Assembly: GCA_021209875.1 (NCBI GenBank) | Contig: JAGYVD010000002.1 | Coordinates: 2,170,001 to 2,234,000, forward strand | DNA: 64,000 nt | Direction of reading: 5' to 3' | From: Rosellinia necatrix | Taxonomy: Eukaryota > Ascomycota > Sordariomycetes > Xylariales > Xylariaceae | Shown here: positions 60,145-64,000 of the stretch, in pieces | Numbering within the stretch: position 1 is the stretch's first letter | Layout: each line of letters starts with the position of its first letter | The notes under the pieces: generated by a model | The model's database searches: none | Seen by the model: the letters and a program-made list of their open reading frames with translations, nothing else | What the model was told of the DNA's origin: nothing | Made by a program: the position numbers and the translations under genes

Positions 60145-61283
60145 ACGGGGGCAGCGGTGTAAAAGGCGGCGGCGGCGGCGGCGGGTTCTAATAATGCGAC
60201 GCTGCGTCACGCATCCATAAGCCTAGGTTAAACAATAGTTTGCGAGGATAATGCAGCGCCGCGCCGCGCAGCACAGCACGTTTCCATTCAATATTATAAG
60301 ACGGTCTTAGCAATCGTGGTCGCAGCCAACGTAGTCGTACATGTCTGACCGGTTACAGAGATAACCTATGTCATCTGGACAACGCGTACGACCGGGCCGG
60401 ATCGTAATACCACACACATCACTAGCGCCCGCTCATGTTTCCCGGTCAGATATTATCTGACTTCACCCTACGAGTGTCCATAGAGTCGTTTTGAGATTCG
60501 TGGAGGTCGCCTCCAGGCTGGCCTCTCGACCTACGACGGGCTCACAAGTATAAGACGACTCGGGCTTCGACTTAAGGCATCATTGTGTAGACCTATCAGC
60601 CCGATCCGACAGACTATACGTTCGACTAACACATGTGACCTATCGATGCTTCCAACTGTGGACGTCTTTGCACGAGTACTACAAGCGACCGCGAGCCCTT
60701 CCGATCATATCTGCACATGTGATGGCCCTCCTGGTCAGACGAAAGACAGATTTCCGGAGATTACCGCCGAAGCTCCTGATCGCCAAGCCAGAGTGGCCGT
60801 CGACACGTCAAAGGTCGATGATGACCTGATTATTTCCGCCTCGAGCTTGGAGCGGCAACAGGAAAAAACAAGGACCAGCGAACGTTGCGGCGTCAGATTA
60901 TCCCGGCTGGTCACCCGAAGTGTAGGATACATGATAAGTCCGGGGCGGATAGGTCGCCAGTACAAAAGGACCAGTGAACCAATTTGTAAGTAACTAGTCA
61001 TGAATAAGATTTCGAGCAAGGCAGACGGATAATAAGTAAATAGATATCGCAGACGAATCTCTCGCGGGGGGAAAAAAAACAAAGGTCGGTCCTGTCTTGA
61101 CCAAAGATGAGTGCTACTTATGATATTGATCTGTCTATTTGAAAGAGCAGCATGAGTAGAAGATACACATGGCACTAAAATTATCATCGTTTACTAACGT
61201 TCATGCAGCGGATATGCCGGGGGGTGAGATGGCTTTTATGCACAACATAGGAGCGCATGCATTAGGCCGCCGGTAGATGAGAT

Positions 61284-61284
<1 letters not shown>

Positions 61285-61327
<43 letters not shown>

Positions 61328-61345
61328 TGTGTGAGTGAGAGAGAA
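61285..61345. repeat. GA dinucleotide tract
   Basis: Nearly pure GA repeats with two interruptions, followed by GTGTGTGAGTGAG. Confidence 0.92.
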
Positions 61346-61601
61346 AATGAGCGAGTGAGCGAGAAAGCCGTCGGGAAGGTTGACGTGCTGACGTCAGATA
61401 AAGTAGCCCATTATTATCAACCGAGATCTTACTCCCGCATTAGTCGTTGACGAGGGAGCGGCCATCTGGGAATGGGAATAGGGGTCTGACAATGCAGGGA
61501 GGCCTGACTGGGAGGTGGGAGGAGACCAGACGGGGGGAGGGGAGGGGGAATGCTTCGTTATCTCTGGATGGGTGCTGAGAGCGCATATCACCAGCTACGA
61601 G

Positions 61602-61650
61602 GATACCATGATACCATGATACCATGATGCCATGATACCATGATACCATG
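61602..61650. repeat. 8-bp minisatellite ATACCATG
   Basis: Six tandem copies of ATACCATG; the fourth copy is ATGCCATG. Confidence 0.92.
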
Positions 61651-62647
61651 GAGGGTTGGTTTTGGTTGGTTTCCTTCCGAGTAGGATCATCTTCCGTATG
61701 GCTCGGGGCAGGGGGAGGCTGGATTTTCCAGTCTTTTATTCCAGTATGGGGTTCTATAACCACCGGGCATGTATGCTCTGGACTTGGTGCCTCGGGACGT
61801 ACTGTAGTGAGTGAATTGCAGGAGATGAGGCATGTCACTCTGGGGACCATCCGAGCATCAAGTGAACGACATAGTAATTCCAAGGTTTGTGGGGTCTGGA
61901 TCTCTAGGGTAGTCCCACGGGGAGAGGCGTCCCGCATCGCCGCCCCACTTTGCTGGTCCAGGCGCCACAATAGAACGGACCGGACGCTTAGGGGATACCT
62001 AGGTACATACGTATGTGCCTTCCGTTCTGGTCTAGCCATATTCGATAAGCTCGGTGGGTAGGTATTTGGGTACAGGTACCTAAACTACCTACCTACACTA
62101 CCTAGGCACCTGGGTACCTACCTAATGTAGGTACCTAGGTAGGCAAGTACCTACTCCAGAAGAGGGAATGAACAGGTCCAACCACCGCGACCGACCTCAC
62201 AAACACCCCACGTCTGGTTTCATTCAGCCTCGTCACTTTTCAACCTTTCTAGGCATTCTCAGCCTTGTCTCTACAACATTGCTTGATCCTTCCAGACCAC
62301 CTCGGCCGCCCAATTGCGCCATATTCCCCGTATAGTATTTATAAACACAGCTCAGAGGCTGCTAGAGGCTGCTAGTTGCTACCGGCGGCAAAAGCCCTCC
62401 CATAAGGATAATACACGCCCTTTAATTTGCAAATAAACGGTCGTATCTAGCCCGGTGTTGACGAGAGGCTCCCGCCGGCGCAGGGTCTCAGATCTCAGAC
62501 CTGCCGCACGCGTCTAGTAGCCTTGCTTATATACATCCTCCTGATCGCCACCATCCGCCCAGCTGCCTCCGTTCCCTGTATCGCTTACCGGGAGAACCGC
62601 ACGCGCCTGCGGTGTGTCTTTGCAAGGCCCAGACTGCGCTTGTCACC

Positions 62648-63473
62648 ATGTCGCACGCGCCATCAACGCCGGCCAAGATCCCGGCGTCGGCGGCCACTTA
62701 CACGGCGGCCACGCAAGACGCCGACCTACGGTCACAGCTAAACGTCCTCCTTCTGCGCGAGGGCCACACTAACAAGTATGTGCGCCGTGCTTTCTTTCCA
62801 TCCGTGACATGTTTGCCTATCACTCCACCGACAGAGGTTCCCGCCCACCCGCTCGCTCTCAACCCTGTGGGGAGGGGAGGGGGAGGAGGGGACTAAGCTA
62901 CTTTTCCTTCACACGGAGAGATAGATAGATAGAGAGAGGGAGGGCCCGTCTTTCATCCCAGACCAAGACTGACAATAACCGTTTCGCTCGTGGTCTCGCA
63001 GGATCCAAGAGCGATTTCTCCACTCCCTCGACGCACACCCTTCGAACTGGCCGTCGGCCATACAGTCACACGCGCTCGCGCTGCTGCGGTCGGGCGAGGT
63101 CAGCACATTCCCGGCCCTCATACGGAGGGTGCTCGAGGACGTGCAGCGAGACACGGCCGCGGCCCTGGCGTCGTCCGCCGCGTCGTCCGACAACCCGGCC
63201 GCGGCGAACAATGCACAGACAACAACGGCAACGACGGCGACGTCGACGGCCGCCAACGAGCCCGGCGCGACGACCAAGGACGGCGTGAACGGCGCGGCGG
63301 TCAACGGCGCCGGCAGGACGGCCGGCGGCAGTGTGAACGGCGCGTCGGCGGGCGTGGACGGCGCCGTCAATCTGGCGGTGCCGACGGCCGTCGTCGAGAC
63401 CGCGTTGAAGGTGGTCAGGGAGAGCCTGGAGTCGCTGTGCGAGGTCGAGCCGGATGAATCGGGGGGTGGTTGA
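62648..63473 (+). CDS. Small uncharacterised fungal protein (two exons)
   Basis: Exons 62648-62775 and 63002-63473 give 199 aa. The 226-nt intron has a GTATGT donor and CGCAG acceptor and joins HTNK to IQERFLHSL in phase. The N-terminal third (TQDADLRSQLNVLLLREG) and the next block (SLDAHPSNWPSAIQSHALAL, then LRSGEVSTFPALIRRVLEDV) look like a compact alpha-helical domain. A final helix has LAVPTAVVETALKVVRESLE. Between them lies a low-complexity Ala/Asn/Thr/Gly insert (about residues 95-160). The frame, splice signals and strongly GC-biased third positions support a real gene. I do not recognise a family; no membrane segment or signal peptide is seen. Confidence 0.75.
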
Positions 63474-64000
63474 TGTTGATATGGCCAGATCTGAATTCAA
63501 TCAATCCCAAACAACCCAACCCAACCCTTTGCCTTCGCCCTCACTGTTAGTATAAAGCCTGCGCCACTCACTCCCCTTGCCCCCCGCCCCCCCTTTAAAT
63601 AAACGAATAGACACGTGGATAGGCTAGCAGAAACGGCAAGGGAGAGCGGGAACTGGAGGCCCCCCTGCTTACTACTGCTTTCCGCCTTCGTACTTAGCTA
63701 GATGTGTTTACCATTAGCGCCCCAAAATACGGTCTTCCGTCATCTGCTATTGAAATGTCTGGGCTGGCGAGGGAGGAGGAGTTGGGGGAAGGGGAAGGGG
63801 GGGAGAGGGTTCATACAATATCTCTACACCTGCTGTATCACGAAAAGGGGGGGGAAGGGGAGTCTACTAGACGCTATCCTCCACCCACTTCTGCTGGGAA
63901 TGAATGAAATAGAGTTGGCGTCCGGGGTGAGGGACCTGGCCTTTCTGACCTTCTTATTCGTCCCCTTTCGTTATCCCGGCGTAAATACATGTAATAGGCT
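63474..64000. other. Downstream flank, no gene seen
   Basis: 3' flank of the small two-exon gene. It has CCCAAC-type repeats near 63510, a C-rich tract near 63580 and G-rich tracts at 63790-63860. No coding signal. Confidence 0.5.

Larger units (their letters stand above)
49588..62647. other. 13-kb gene-poor interval, repeat-rich
   Basis: No gene could be supported. Notable parts: HMT1 promoter side (49588-50450); a dense GTAG/GTAA/GTAT microsatellite zone (50483-50740); GGATGTGGATGT repeats (about 50930-51030); CCTA/TAGG-rich DNA (54040-54850) with TACCTAGGTA at 54078-54087 and 54430-54439; a hairpin at 54592-54640; weak protein-like frames (55400-57150); AT-richer, stop-dense DNA (57700-58900); a 21-bp duplication (60103-60144); GA repeats (61285-61345); an 8-bp minisatellite (61602-61650); more CCTA/TAGG DNA (61990-62160) with TACCTAGGTA at 61996-62005 and 62132-62141. 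Confidence 0.5.

Noticed and set aside
61440..62039. 199-codon minus-strand frame
   Set aside because: Includes peptide repeats from the 8-bp minisatellite and shows no domain; a plus-strand frame overlaps it equally well.

Overview
This is nuclear DNA of a filamentous ascomycete, most probably a Sordariomycete. The genes are split by short introns (about 55-280 nt) with fungal GTANGT-type donors and CTRAC-like branch sites. Several families are typical of this group: palH, DUF2457, DUF5672 and HMT1-type ABC transporters. Coding DNA is GC-rich, and the long intergenic stretches are full of micro- and minisatellites. All exon models were built by reading frames and splice sites by eye; gene names rest on remembered family signatures, not on searches.

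Left part (0.5-20 kb). Two divergent DUF5672 paralogues (507-2250 minus, 3939-5403 plus) are followed by a run of minus-strand genes: a Sec12-type guanine nucleotide exchange factor (5695-7801), an intradiol (hydroxyquinol-type) ring-cleavage dioxygenase (9211-10429), a TGL3/4/5-type patatin lipase (11793-14243), the COPII GTPase Sar1 (15419-16407) and a DUF2457 protein with an apparent one-base frameshift (17295-19578). Sec12 is the exchange factor for Sar1, so both initiators of COPII coat assembly lie within 11 kb.

Middle (20-30 kb). After about 5.6 kb without a convincing gene comes the mitochondrial ATP synthase delta subunit (25206-26029). It has a probable GC-AG intron and three CACGTG boxes in its promoter. 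Just downstream is the most unusual locus: one 863-codon frame (26455-29043) that stays open except for two in-frame TAG codons, with coding-like sequence after both. It is either a lightly damaged gene or a candidate for the sexual-stage A-to-I mRNA editing known in this group, which turns UAG into UGG. An intron-containing tRNA-Glu(CUC) and a tRNA-like Pol III relic follow.

Right part (30-64 kb). Genes are sparse: palH (pH sensor, 35555-37732), a LAG1-type ceramide synthase (39659-41143), an HMT1/ABCB6-type half-size ABC transporter (46401-49587 minus) and, after 13 kb of repeat-rich intergenic DNA, a small uncharacterised two-exon protein (62648-63473). A palindromic motif, TACCTAGGTA, recurs at least eight times, always outside genes.
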